Shown in pieces: positions 33,927-41,322 of a DNA stretch of 43,071 nt. The first letter of the stretch is position 1. The number at the start of each line of letters is the position of its first letter. Both the position numbers and the translations under genes were made by a program. The DNA comes from Dehalococcoidia bacterium. Its GTDB lineage: Bacteria > Chloroflexota > Dehalococcoidia > SZUA-161. The notes under the pieces are model-generated. The model was not told where the DNA came from. It saw nothing but the letters and a program-made list of their open reading frames with translations, and ran no database searches. The stretch lies in the NCBI GenBank assembly GCA_014874385.1, contig JACWAE010000045.1:1-43071 (forward strand), given 5' to 3'.

Positions 33927-33990
33927 GACAGGGTATCAAAAGGTTTCCTCTGGCTGCAGGTTCCTAGAGACTGGTCAAGGAGGACCGAGC

Positions 33991-35178
33991 ATGGATTTCA
34001 AGCTTACAGACGAGCAGGTAAAGCTGCGAAAAGAGTTTTATGACGTTTGCAAGGACTTGGAAAAAAGGAAGCCACATGGATTTGCAGGCCTGGAGAGCAT
34101 TTACGATACTGATGAAGGCTGGGAATACCACCTTTATTGTGCCAGAGAATATGCCAAGAAGGGCTGGATCTCAATTGGCTGGCCTCCTGAATACGGCGGC
34201 AAAGGCACAATCGGGGACAAGGTGTTCTTCGCTGAGGCCAGGGGATATTATGACCTCCCGGGAATAGATATCTTCGGACCGGAGATGCTTGCTCCCACAC
34301 TTCTGGGAGTGGGCAATGAGGAGCTAAACAAGAGATTTCTTCCTGGAATCGCCTCCGGCGAGGTTCAGTGGTGTGAATTATGGAGCGAGCCTAATGCAGG
34401 CTCTGACCTGGCTTCTCTGACCACGTCCGCTGTGCGGAAGGGCAACGAGTACATTATAAACGGCCAGAAAATCTGGAGTACAGGAGCCCACCGCGCCCAC
34501 TGGGCCTTTGCTCTGGTAAGGACTGACCCCCACGCCCCCAAGAAGCAAATGGGTATCACCTTTATCCTTTTTGACATGAGGACGCCCGGGGTTACCGTGA
34601 AGCCACTTTACTACATGGATAGGGCTCATGTATATAATGAGGTCTTTCTGGACGATGTGCATGTACCTGTAGAGAATGTTGTTGGTCAGGAAAACGAGGG
34701 ATGGCGTGTCACCCAGCTTCTGGCTGGCTTCGAGAGGTCGAGCCTCGGCGCTATTATGATGATGCTGCGCCAGTTAGAGGAGCTGGTGAGATATTGCAAT
34801 GAGACTAAAGTCGGAGGCAAGTTGCTGGCGCATGACCCGTTGATTCGCAACAGGCTAGCTCAAATGGCTTGTGAGATAGAGGCGCTTCGTTGCCTTGGCT
34901 ACCGCATAGCCGATGCCCAGGAAAGGAACGAGATGGCCGGGTTCGAGGCTTCCGGAGTTCATATACTTGCCAGCGAACTGCAGGAACGTCTTTCCTGGTT
35001 GGGAGCTGATATATTAGGCCCATACGGACAGGTCAAGCGGTCCAGGTGGTCGCCCTTCGATGGCTGGTACGAGAAGTGGTATCAGCAGTCGTTTGTGTTG
35101 TTTATCGCGATGGGCACCAACGAGATACAGAGGAATATCATCTCCTGGTACGGCTTGGGTTTGCCCAGAATGAAATAG
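33991..35178 (+). CDS. Acyl-CoA dehydrogenase, large-subunit type (PimC-like)
   Basis: 395 residues. Family motifs are CELWSEPNAGSDLASL, NGQKIWSTGAHRAHW and GTNEIQRNIISWYGLGLPR. The residue before GTNEIQ, where many family members have the catalytic Glu, is Met374. A glutamate is instead found at Glu248 in AGFERSSLG, the site used by isovaleryl-CoA-type enzymes. Length and sequence style fit the large chain of two-subunit acyl-CoA dehydrogenases such as pimeloyl-CoA dehydrogenase. AAGGAGG precedes the ATG. It is a tandem paralogue of the gene at 35304. Confidence 0.88.
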   Translation: MDFKLTDEQVKLRKEFYDVCKDLEKRKPHGFAGLESIYDTDEGWEYHLYCAREYAKKGWISIGWPPEYGGKGTIGDKVFFAEARGYYDLPGIDIFGPEMLAPTLLGVGNEELNKRFLPGIASGEVQWCELWSEPNAGSDLASLTTSAVRKGNEYIINGQKIWSTGAHRAHWAFALVRTDPHAPKKQMGITFILFDMRTPGVTVKPLYYMDRAHVYNEVFLDDVHVPVENVVGQENEGWRVTQLLAGFERSSLGAIMMMLRQLEELVRYCNETKVGGKLLAHDPLIRNRLAQMACEIEALRCLGYRIADAQERNEMAGFEASGVHILASELQERLSWLGADILGPYGQVKRSRWSPFDGWYEKWYQQSFVLFIAMGTNEIQRNIISWYGLGLPRMK

Positions 35179-35189
35179 AAGGGTTGTTT

Positions 35190-35290
35190 GATAACTTGGG
35201 AGTGCAGAGGGGCAAAGCCCCTTTGCTAGGGGGTTTGGGGGTATCCCCTGATATTAAAAGTCCCCCAAGACTGGGGGATTTGAGGGGTTG
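35190..35290. repeat. G/C-rich palindromic element between two acyl-CoA dehydrogenase genes
   Basis: Three structures lie in about 100 bp: AGGGGC-AAA-GCCCCT at 35208-35222, a GGGG-TATCCCC segment near 35237-35248, and TCCCCCA-AGAC-TGGGGGA at 35261-35278. Stretches of G dominate one strand. It interrupts an otherwise tightly packed operon and looks like a dispersed non-coding element or the trace of the duplication that made the flanking paralogues. The end nearest the next gene supplies its AGGAG. Confidence 0.6.
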
Positions 35291-35303
35291 AGGAGAATAC
35301 ATA

Positions 35304-36491
35304 GTGGATTTCAAGTTTTCAGACGAACAGTTGAAGCTGCGAAAAGAGTTTTTCGATGTTTGCAAAGATTTGGAGAAGATTAAACCCAAGGGTTATGTAG
35401 GTCTGGAGAGCAACTACGATACTGACGAAGGTTGGGAGTACCACCTTCATTGCGCCAAAGAATTCGCCAGAAGGGGATGGCTGGCGCTCGACTGGCCTGC
35501 CGAGTATGGCGGCAGTGGCACAATGATGGACAGAGTATTCTTCGCCGAGGCCCGAGGGTATTACGATGTGGCGGGAGCCGATGTCTTCGGCGTAGAAATG
35601 CTTGCTCCCACGATTCTGGGCGCAGGGAACGATGATATAAAGAGAAGGTTTCTCCCTGGCATTGCCTCAGGAGACGTCATGTGGTGCGAGCTGTGGAGCG
35701 AGCCCAATGCAGGATCGGACTTAGCTTCACTGGCCACAACAGCAATCAGAAAAGGTGATGAGTACATCATAAATGGCCAGAAGACCTGGAGTACAGGCGC
35801 TCATCGCTCCCACTGGGCCTTTGCTGTAGTAAGAACCAATCCCAATGCCGAAAAGAAGCATCAAGGGCTCACCTTTCTCTTATTCGACATGAAAACCTCG
35901 GGTATCACTGTGAAACCTCTCTTATACATGGAGGGAGGACATTACTATAACGAGGTCTTCCTAGATGATGTGCGTGTCCCCGTAAACAATGTTGTAGGTG
36001 AAGAAAATAAAGGCTGGGCGGTAACCCAGATGCTGGCTGGCTTTGAAAGGTCTAACCTGGGAGCCATTATGTGCATGCAGCGCCAGTTGGAAGACCTGGT
36101 CAAGTATTGCAACGAGACAAAGGTGAAGGGTGAGGTAACGGCAAGAGATCCGCTCGTCCGCAACAGGCTGGCACAGGCAGCCTGCGAGCTTGAGGCTGCT
36201 CGCTGTCTTGCCTACCGCATAGCCGATGCCCAGAGCAAAAAGGAGATGGCTCTATTCGATGCCTCGGCAGTGAAGATAACCTCAGGTGAACTGCAAGCAC
36301 GAATAGCTCATATGGCGACTGACCTGTTTGGTTCCTGCGGCCAGGTCAAGATTTCCAGATGGGCAAAACTCAATGGCTTTTTCGAGACCTGGTATCAACA
36401 TCATTTCAGGCTGAACGTAGCCATGGGCACCAACGAGATACAGAGAAACATCATTGCCTGGAGCGGTCTTAACCTGCTCAGGATGAAATAG
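35304..36491 (+). CDS. Acyl-CoA dehydrogenase, large-subunit type, tandem paralogue
   Basis: 395 residues, same length as the gene at 33991 and aligning without gaps over at least the first 250 residues; by hand about 103 of the first 140 are identical. It too has Met before GTNEIQRNII and keeps the alternative glutamate (Glu248, AGFERSNLG). Motifs: CELWSEPNAGSDLASL and NGQKTWSTGAHRSHW. The start is GTG 35304 with AGGAG eight bases upstream. Probably the large chain of a heteromeric enzyme with the small-subunit-like gene that follows. The substrate may differ from that of its paralogue. Confidence 0.88.
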   Translation: MDFKFSDEQLKLRKEFFDVCKDLEKIKPKGYVGLESNYDTDEGWEYHLHCAKEFARRGWLALDWPAEYGGSGTMMDRVFFAEARGYYDVAGADVFGVEMLAPTILGAGNDDIKRRFLPGIASGDVMWCELWSEPNAGSDLASLATTAIRKGDEYIINGQKTWSTGAHRSHWAFAVVRTNPNAEKKHQGLTFLLFDMKTSGITVKPLLYMEGGHYYNEVFLDDVRVPVNNVVGEENKGWAVTQMLAGFERSNLGAIMCMQRQLEDLVKYCNETKVKGEVTARDPLVRNRLAQAACELEAARCLAYRIADAQSKKEMALFDASAVKITSGELQARIAHMATDLFGSCGQVKISRWAKLNGFFETWYQHHFRLNVAMGTNEIQRNIIAWSGLNLLRMK

Positions 36492-36520
36492 ACGGACTTC
36501 GTGGGATAAGGAGTAATGCC

Positions 36521-37660
36521 ATGAACATAGCTTTCACCGAAGAACAGGAAATGCTGCGAAAGGCAGCGAGAGATTTCCTGACTGCGGAGTGTCCCAAGAA
36601 GGTGGTAAAAGAGCTCGAGGAGGATGAGAAAAGGGGGTACTCCCCCGAGATTTGGAAAAAGATGGCCGACCTGGGATGGCAGGGTATGGTTATCCCTGAG
36701 AAATACAGCGGGCAGGGAATGAGCTTCCAGGACTTCACTGTCCTGCTGGAGGAGATGGGGCGGAATATCCTGCCGGGACCTTTCATTTGCACTTTAATCG
36801 AAGGCGCTTACCCCCTTATGGATGCGGGGGCTGAGGAGCAAAAGAAAAAGTTCCTGCCCAAGATAGCCAGTGGTGAGCTGATATGCACCATGGCTCAACT
36901 AGAGCCTAATGGATTGTTCGATGCTTCCGGAATTACGCTTAAGGCGACTCATCAGGGCGACCACTATGTCCTCGAAGGCACAAAGGTCTTCGTGGAGATG
37001 GCGAATGTGGCTAACTACATACTCTGTGCCGCCAGGACTGGCAAAGGGACGGCAGAGGATGGCATCACAATTTTCATCGTTGACGCCAAAAGCCCGGGAA
37101 TACACATCGAAGTGATGCCTACCATCGGCATGGACAAGCTCTGCGAAGTACAGTTTAAGAACGTCTCAGTTCCCGCCAAAAACATCCTCGGGAAAGTTGA
37201 CAAGGGCTGGCATATTGTTGAGAACGTTATGAGGCGTGGCGCAATCGCCAAGTGCGCCGAGTCCGTTGGCGGCATGCAGGCAGCGGTGGATATGACTGTA
37301 GCCTATTCTAAGGAAAGGGTTCAGTACGATAGACCTATCGGCGCCTTCCAGGCGCTCCAGCATATCATGGCAGACATGTGGACTGCTATGCAGACCAGCC
37401 GCTATATCATCTACCAGGCAGCCTGGATGGAATCGGAAGGCATGCCTTGCACCAAAGAAGTGGCCATGGCTAAAGCGTACATAAACGAGAAATACAAGTG
37501 GGTCACCGAGAAAGGCGTATTGCTTCACGGCGCCATCGGCACCAGCAGGGAGCACGACATACCGCTCTACTTCAGAAGGGCTAAGGCTGCGGACATTCGC
37601 TACGGGGGCACCGATTTCCAGAGGGAGATCGTAGCTAACAAGATAGGCTTGGTTTCCTAG
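36521..37660 (+). CDS. Acyl-CoA dehydrogenase, small-subunit type (PimD-like)
   Basis: 379 residues. The fold is clear (FTEEQEMLRKAARDFL, GWQGMVIPEKYSGQGMS, YDRPIGAFQALQHIMADM, HGAIGTSREHDIPLYFRRA), but the position of the usual catalytic Glu is Gly in RYGGTDFQRE, and the alternative helix position (NVMRRGAIAK) has no Glu either. Non-catalytic partner chains of two-subunit acyl-CoA dehydrogenases look like this. It probably pairs with one of the two 395-residue proteins. AAGGAG lies eight bases before the ATG. A strong terminator follows 29 bp after the stop, closing the unit. Confidence 0.87.
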   Translation: MNIAFTEEQEMLRKAARDFLTAECPKKVVKELEEDEKRGYSPEIWKKMADLGWQGMVIPEKYSGQGMSFQDFTVLLEEMGRNILPGPFICTLIEGAYPLMDAGAEEQKKKFLPKIASGELICTMAQLEPNGLFDASGITLKATHQGDHYVLEGTKVFVEMANVANYILCAARTGKGTAEDGITIFIVDAKSPGIHIEVMPTIGMDKLCEVQFKNVSVPAKNILGKVDKGWHIVENVMRRGAIAKCAESVGGMQAAVDMTVAYSKERVQYDRPIGAFQALQHIMADMWTAMQTSRYIIYQAAWMESEGMPCTKEVAMAKAYINEKYKWVTEKGVLLHGAIGTSREHDIPLYFRRAKAADIRYGGTDFQREIVANKIGLVS

Positions 37661-37689
37661 AAAGCGTTAGGAAGTTAAATCTTAGGGTG

Positions 37690-37725
37690 CGGGTCAGCGA
37701 AGCTGACCCGGCCATTTTTCTTTTT
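37690..37725 (+). terminator. Intrinsic terminator closing the 23484-37660 unit
   Basis: Perfect 9-bp stem CGGGTCAGC/GCTGACCCG with loop GAA, then GCCA and two runs of five Ts. Confidence 0.88.
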
Positions 37726-37744
37726 CGACGCTGTTATTGGTGTA

Positions 37745-37766
37745 GCTTGGAGCCACTTCTCCAAGC
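37745..37766. repeat. Hairpin following the terminator, related to that at 21439-21472
   Basis: GCTTGGAG/CTCCAAGC (8 bp, 6-base loop), 19 bp after the last T of the terminator. The order terminator, TTTTTCG, then a TAGC-TGGAG hairpin is the same as at 21392-21472, with degenerate sequence. Confidence 0.6.
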
Positions 37767-37842
37767 GCTTCTGAATTAAACATTGGGGATGAGCAACTCT
37801 TCTACGGGCTTAGGACGAAAGAGATGATAGCGATTAAAGAAT

Positions 37843-37871
37843 TTGCTCTGCCTGGGGTAACCAGCTATCAT
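37843..37871 (+). promoter_or_regulatory. Predicted promoter of the MetE-like gene, flanked by an inverted repeat
   Basis: TTGCTC (37843-37848), 17-bp spacer, TATCAT (37866-37871). ATGATAGC (37824-37831) and its exact complement GCTATCAT (37864-37871) flank and overlap it, a possible operator. Confidence 0.5.
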
Positions 37872-37903
37872 AGATGAACCGTTCAGATAGCTGAGAAGAT
37901 GAG

Positions 37904-38995
37904 ATGATAGAGTGGAAAGCCAACTGTCAGACTACAGCTATGGGTATCATGCCTCATACCGATATCGAAAAGGCCATCGAACTTGCCCTGAGTCTGGACA
38001 TCCCTTTCTGGCCCCAGGTTCCCAAGGTGAGTTTTTACGAAGATATGTATGTCCAGTCCTCTCAGAATTTCCCCGGGATAGTTGTCGAACCTGAAACGCA
38101 GCGAGTTGTCTTCGATAGTACCAGATTCGAGGAAGAGCTTACGACTTACTCTCAAAGGCTGGATGATCCTGAGATTTTCACCTTGAGTGTGGAGTACTCG
38201 GCAGTATATCGCAAATTTCTGAAGAAAGACCTCTCAGGCTATCAGGCCATAAGGGGACAGATCACAGGGCCGGTGAGTTTCGGCTTTAAGATAGTGGATG
38301 AAAACTCCAGACCTATCATCTACAGCGAGGAGATAAGAGATATACTATTTGACTTTATTCAAAGGAAGGTCAACACCCAGTATCAGGAGTTACGTCAGAA
38401 GAACAAGAACGCATTTGTCTGGCTGGATGAACCAGGATTGGGATGGGTATTCAATAGTATGTCCGGCTACGACGATGTCCAGGCCAAAAGAGACTATCTC
38501 GATTTTATAAACGGGCTTCAGGGCACCAAAGCACTGCACCTTTGTGCTAACGTGAATTTGCCGTATCTTCTCGAGTTGGGTGTGGAAATCCTGTCTTTCG
38601 ACGCTTATCAGATTCAGACTATGCCCAAAGAATACGCTGTTACAGTAGCCAAATTCCTGAACAATGGTGGGGTCATCTGCTGGGGAATTGTGCCTACAGA
38701 CTCCACAAACCTGGGCAGGGAGAGCCCGCAAAGTTTGTGCAAGCTGCTTACAGATTACTGGGAGGCGGTCTCGCGACATACAGGTCTTACTCAGAGGCAG
38801 ATAGCCAAGCAATCTATGTTGGCTCCCGCGAGATGCTGCCTCAAAAATATCGGCCAGGTCGGTGCCGCTGATGACATGGCTTGCCCTGTTACAGATGGAA
38901 GCCGTTCCTCCAGCATAGAGGAAAGGCTCGTTGAGCAGGCATATGCCTATCTTCGAGAGTTATCTCAAATCCTGAGAGACAAATATAGCCTGTGA
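37904..38995 (+). CDS. MetE/uroporphyrinogen decarboxylase-like protein
   Basis: 363 residues of the UROD/methionine synthase TIM-barrel superfamily. A zinc site like that of cobalamin-independent methionine synthase can be proposed: His212 and Cys214 (LHLCANVN) and Cys311 (LAPARCCLKN). The barrel start has GIMPHTDIEKAIELAL and IPFWPQVPKVSFYE. It lacks the N-terminal half of MetE, so it may be a methyltransferase acting on a corrinoid protein or other methyl donor; no corrinoid protein gene is nearby. It begins a new unit after a terminator, with only a weak GATGAG upstream of its ATG. Confidence 0.75.
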   Translation: MIEWKANCQTTAMGIMPHTDIEKAIELALSLDIPFWPQVPKVSFYEDMYVQSSQNFPGIVVEPETQRVVFDSTRFEEELTTYSQRLDDPEIFTLSVEYSAVYRKFLKKDLSGYQAIRGQITGPVSFGFKIVDENSRPIIYSEEIRDILFDFIQRKVNTQYQELRQKNKNAFVWLDEPGLGWVFNSMSGYDDVQAKRDYLDFINGLQGTKALHLCANVNLPYLLELGVEILSFDAYQIQTMPKEYAVTVAKFLNNGGVICWGIVPTDSTNLGRESPQSLCKLLTDYWEAVSRHTGLTQRQIAKQSMLAPARCCLKNIGQVGAADDMACPVTDGSRSSSIEERLVEQAYAYLRELSQILRDKYSL

Positions 38996-39040
38996 CTTAT
39001 CTTTAAAATAGTATGTTTTTGAATAGATAGGAGGTAACTG

Positions 39041-39121
39041 ATGAAAATCAAAAGTAGCGAAATGCCTTGGAATCCACCAAACTGCGTATTTGACACCTAC
39101 AGGTGGTGTGAGTTACCATAA
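39041..39121 (+). CDS. 26-residue ORF with a strong ribosome binding site
   Basis: ATG 39041 to TAA 39121, 26 codons, preceded by TAGGAGGT at ideal spacing, the best ribosome binding site in this part of the window. The peptide has two cysteines (residues 15 and 23), two tryptophans and four prolines (motifs MPWNPPNC and YRWCELP). It resembles no family I know. It lies between the MetE-like gene and the oxidoreductase gamma gene, 45 bp before the latter. It could be a small protein, a leader peptide or the remnant of a longer gene. Confidence 0.45.
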   Translation: MKIKSSEMPWNPPNCVFDTYRWCELP

Positions 39122-39166
39122 TTTTATTGCTGAGATAAGATGGTGGAATTAACTGGAGCCAATGTG

Positions 39167-39772
39167 ATGGGAACGAATCCATCTATAAATATAAACAAAA
39201 GGCTGTACGAGATCAGATGGCATGGCCGTGGAGGGCAGGGGGCTATAACGGCTGCCAAGATAGTGGCCCAGGCAGCCTTTCTTGAAGGTTACCGGGGGGT
39301 AACGGCTGCACCCTCATTTGGTGCGGAGAGAAGAGGAGCCCCGGTAAGCGCATCTACCAGGATTTCTCAGGAACCGGTCATGGTCATGTCGCAGGTAGAA
39401 AATCCAGATGTGGTGGTTGTTCTCGATCAGACGCTACTTAGACGTGATGGAGTAACCAGTGGATTGGATAAAGGAGGATGGCTCATTGTCAATTCGGGTC
39501 TGAACCCGAAAGAGCTTAGAGTTGAAGGCCAGTTCAACATAGCCACTGCTGATGCAACCAGAGTTTGTCAGGAGTTGGGTCTGGTCGTTTCCGGTCTAAT
39601 CGTTGTAAATACAGCTATATTGGGCGCGTTTGTCCGCGCCACTAAAGTGGTCGGTATGCCAAGCATACAAAAGGTAATAAGAGGACGATTCCCCAAAGAA
39701 GCTGTCGAGATCAACCTTGCAGCAATTGCAAGGACTTACGAGATGACAAAACTAGAAGAACCGAGGAAGTAG
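39167..39772 (+). CDS. 2-Oxoacid:ferredoxin oxidoreductase, gamma subunit
   Basis: About 201 residues. EIRWHGRGGQGAITAAKIVA and PSFGAERRGAPVSASTRI are the standard gamma-subunit motifs. The frame is open to ATG 39140, but only ATG 39167 has a ribosome binding site (GGAG, eight bases). It is the first of four adjacent genes (gamma, delta, alpha, beta) that make a complete separate-subunit enzyme, unlike the fused form at 24507-28744. The substrate is unknown. Confidence 0.9.
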   Translation: MGTNPSININKRLYEIRWHGRGGQGAITAAKIVAQAAFLEGYRGVTAAPSFGAERRGAPVSASTRISQEPVMVMSQVENPDVVVVLDQTLLRRDGVTSGLDKGGWLIVNSGLNPKELRVEGQFNIATADATRVCQELGLVVSGLIVVNTAILGAFVRATKVVGMPSIQKVIRGRFPKEAVEINLAAIARTYEMTKLEEPRK

Positions 39773-39778
39773 AAGGCT

Positions 39779-40078
39779 GTGCAAACCAGAGGCTGCGGGC
39801 ACATATGCGGTGAATCATCACCGGGTATCGGGGAAGCGGGGAAAACGGGTGAATGGCGTGATTCTTACCCGCTGATAGACCACAAGAAGTGCATCCCCGC
39901 TAAACAAAATAAGGCTGCATGCTTTCAGTGCTGGCTTTATTGCCCGGATGCTGTCATAAGCAAAACCATTCCCGTGCAGGTGGATCTGGAGTATTGCAAA
40001 GGATGTGGGATATGTGCTGAGATATGTCCGGCGCATGCGATAACCATGGTAGCCGAGGAGACGTCCTGTTCTTCGTAG
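39779..40078 (+). CDS. 2-Oxoacid:ferredoxin oxidoreductase, delta (2[4Fe-4S]) subunit
   Basis: 99 residues. The first cluster is built from Cys in KKCIPAKQ and ACFQCWLYCPD; the second is CKGCGICAEICP. It carries electrons from the TPP centre to ferredoxin. The N-terminus also has two cysteines (RGCGHIC). The start is GTG 39779, six bases after the gamma stop. Confidence 0.88.
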   Translation: MQTRGCGHICGESSPGIGEAGKTGEWRDSYPLIDHKKCIPAKQNKAACFQCWLYCPDAVISKTIPVQVDLEYCKGCGICAEICPAHAITMVAEETSCSS

Positions 40079-40083
40079 GAGAT

Positions 40084-41322
40084 ATGGGTGGATTGACAGA
40101 TAAGAAGTCGGATAGGAATTCACACATACAAATACTGGATGGCAATCGAGCTGCAGCTCTAGGAACGAAGCTCAGCCGTGTACAGGTGATAGCTGCCTAT
40201 CCGATTACGCCTCAAACGCCAGTCACGGAAGCGCTCTCTGAATTCGTAGAACGAGGCGAGCTCGACGCTCAATATATTGCTGTTGAGAGTGAACACAGCG
40301 CGCTTGCCGTATGCACCTCTGCTTCTATCGTGGGAGCCAGAGCCTTCACCGCCACAAGCTCGCATGGTTTAGCCTATATGCATGAGATGCTGCATTGGGC
40401 TGCCGGGACGAGACTTCCGCTAGTCCTTGCCTGCGTTAACCGCGCTATTGGAGCACCCTGGAACGTACTGAATGACCAGCAAGACTCCATATCCCAACGG
40501 GACACCGGCTGGATACAAATCTACGCTAGAAACAACCAGGAGATATTAGATTCCGTAATCCAGGCCTATAAGGTTGCTGAGGCAGTTTATGTACCTGTCA
40601 TGGTTTGTTATGATGGCTATATCCTGTCCCATACCGAAATGCCTGTCGATATTCCGTCACAGAAGGACGTGGACAGGTTTCTACCGCAATACAGACCACA
40701 CACTATACTAGATTCCAGCAATCCTAAGAACTATAACCTTGTAACCCTGGCAAATCCCAGGGTTAACGCGGAGGGTGTGCTCTGCCACGGTTATATGGAA
40801 TTGAGGTACCTCTTGCAGGAGGCTTTGCAAAACTCGAGAGAAACCATAACGAAAGTGGGCCAGGAATTCGGCGAATTATTCGGGAGAAGCTACGCCAACA
40901 TGTTGTGGAAAGAAAGAATGGAAGATGCCGACATAGTTATTGTTGCAATGGGTAGCCTGGCTATGGAGGCGATGGTAGCTTCGGAGATACTTCGAGGGGA
41001 AGGATACAAGGCAGGCGTACTGGGCTTGAGAGTATTCAGACCTTTCCCCAAGGCTGATGTGGCGCAAGCATTGAGTAAATCACGCCTTGTTGTGATTTTT
41101 GATAAGAATATCAGCTATGGTTCGGAGGGAGCCACCTGTTCGGAAATCAAGGCAGCCCTTTACGGAAGTAAGTTGAATGCGGTAATACGGAACTTCATTG
41201 TGGGACTGGGTGGGCGTGATGTCACAGCCAAAGAGATGGCAGATGCTGTAAAGAAATCCCTAGCATCGCTTGCGGAAGGTGTACCAAATAAGGAATATCC
41301 CGAGTGGATATGTCATATTTAA
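40084..41322 (+). CDS. 2-Oxoacid:ferredoxin oxidoreductase, alpha subunit
   Basis: About 412 residues: VIAAYPITPQTPVTEAL, AVESEHSALAVCTSASIVGA, VLGLRVFRPFPKADVA. The reading frame runs back to an ATG at 40024 inside delta, but AGGAG at 40077-40081 points to ATG 40084 (close) or TTG 40093 (better spaced); I use ATG 40084. It binds substrate and TPP with the beta chain. It resembles the N-terminal half of the fused protein at 26666, so the two complexes are paralogous. Confidence 0.9.
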   Translation: MGGLTDKKSDRNSHIQILDGNRAAALGTKLSRVQVIAAYPITPQTPVTEALSEFVERGELDAQYIAVESEHSALAVCTSASIVGARAFTATSSHGLAYMHEMLHWAAGTRLPLVLACVNRAIGAPWNVLNDQQDSISQRDTGWIQIYARNNQEILDSVIQAYKVAEAVYVPVMVCYDGYILSHTEMPVDIPSQKDVDRFLPQYRPHTILDSSNPKNYNLVTLANPRVNAEGVLCHGYMELRYLLQEALQNSRETITKVGQEFGELFGRSYANMLWKERMEDADIVIVAMGSLAMEAMVASEILRGEGYKAGVLGLRVFRPFPKADVAQALSKSRLVVIFDKNISYGSEGATCSEIKAALYGSKLNAVIRNFIVGLGGRDVTAKEMADAVKKSLASLAEGVPNKEYPEWICHI

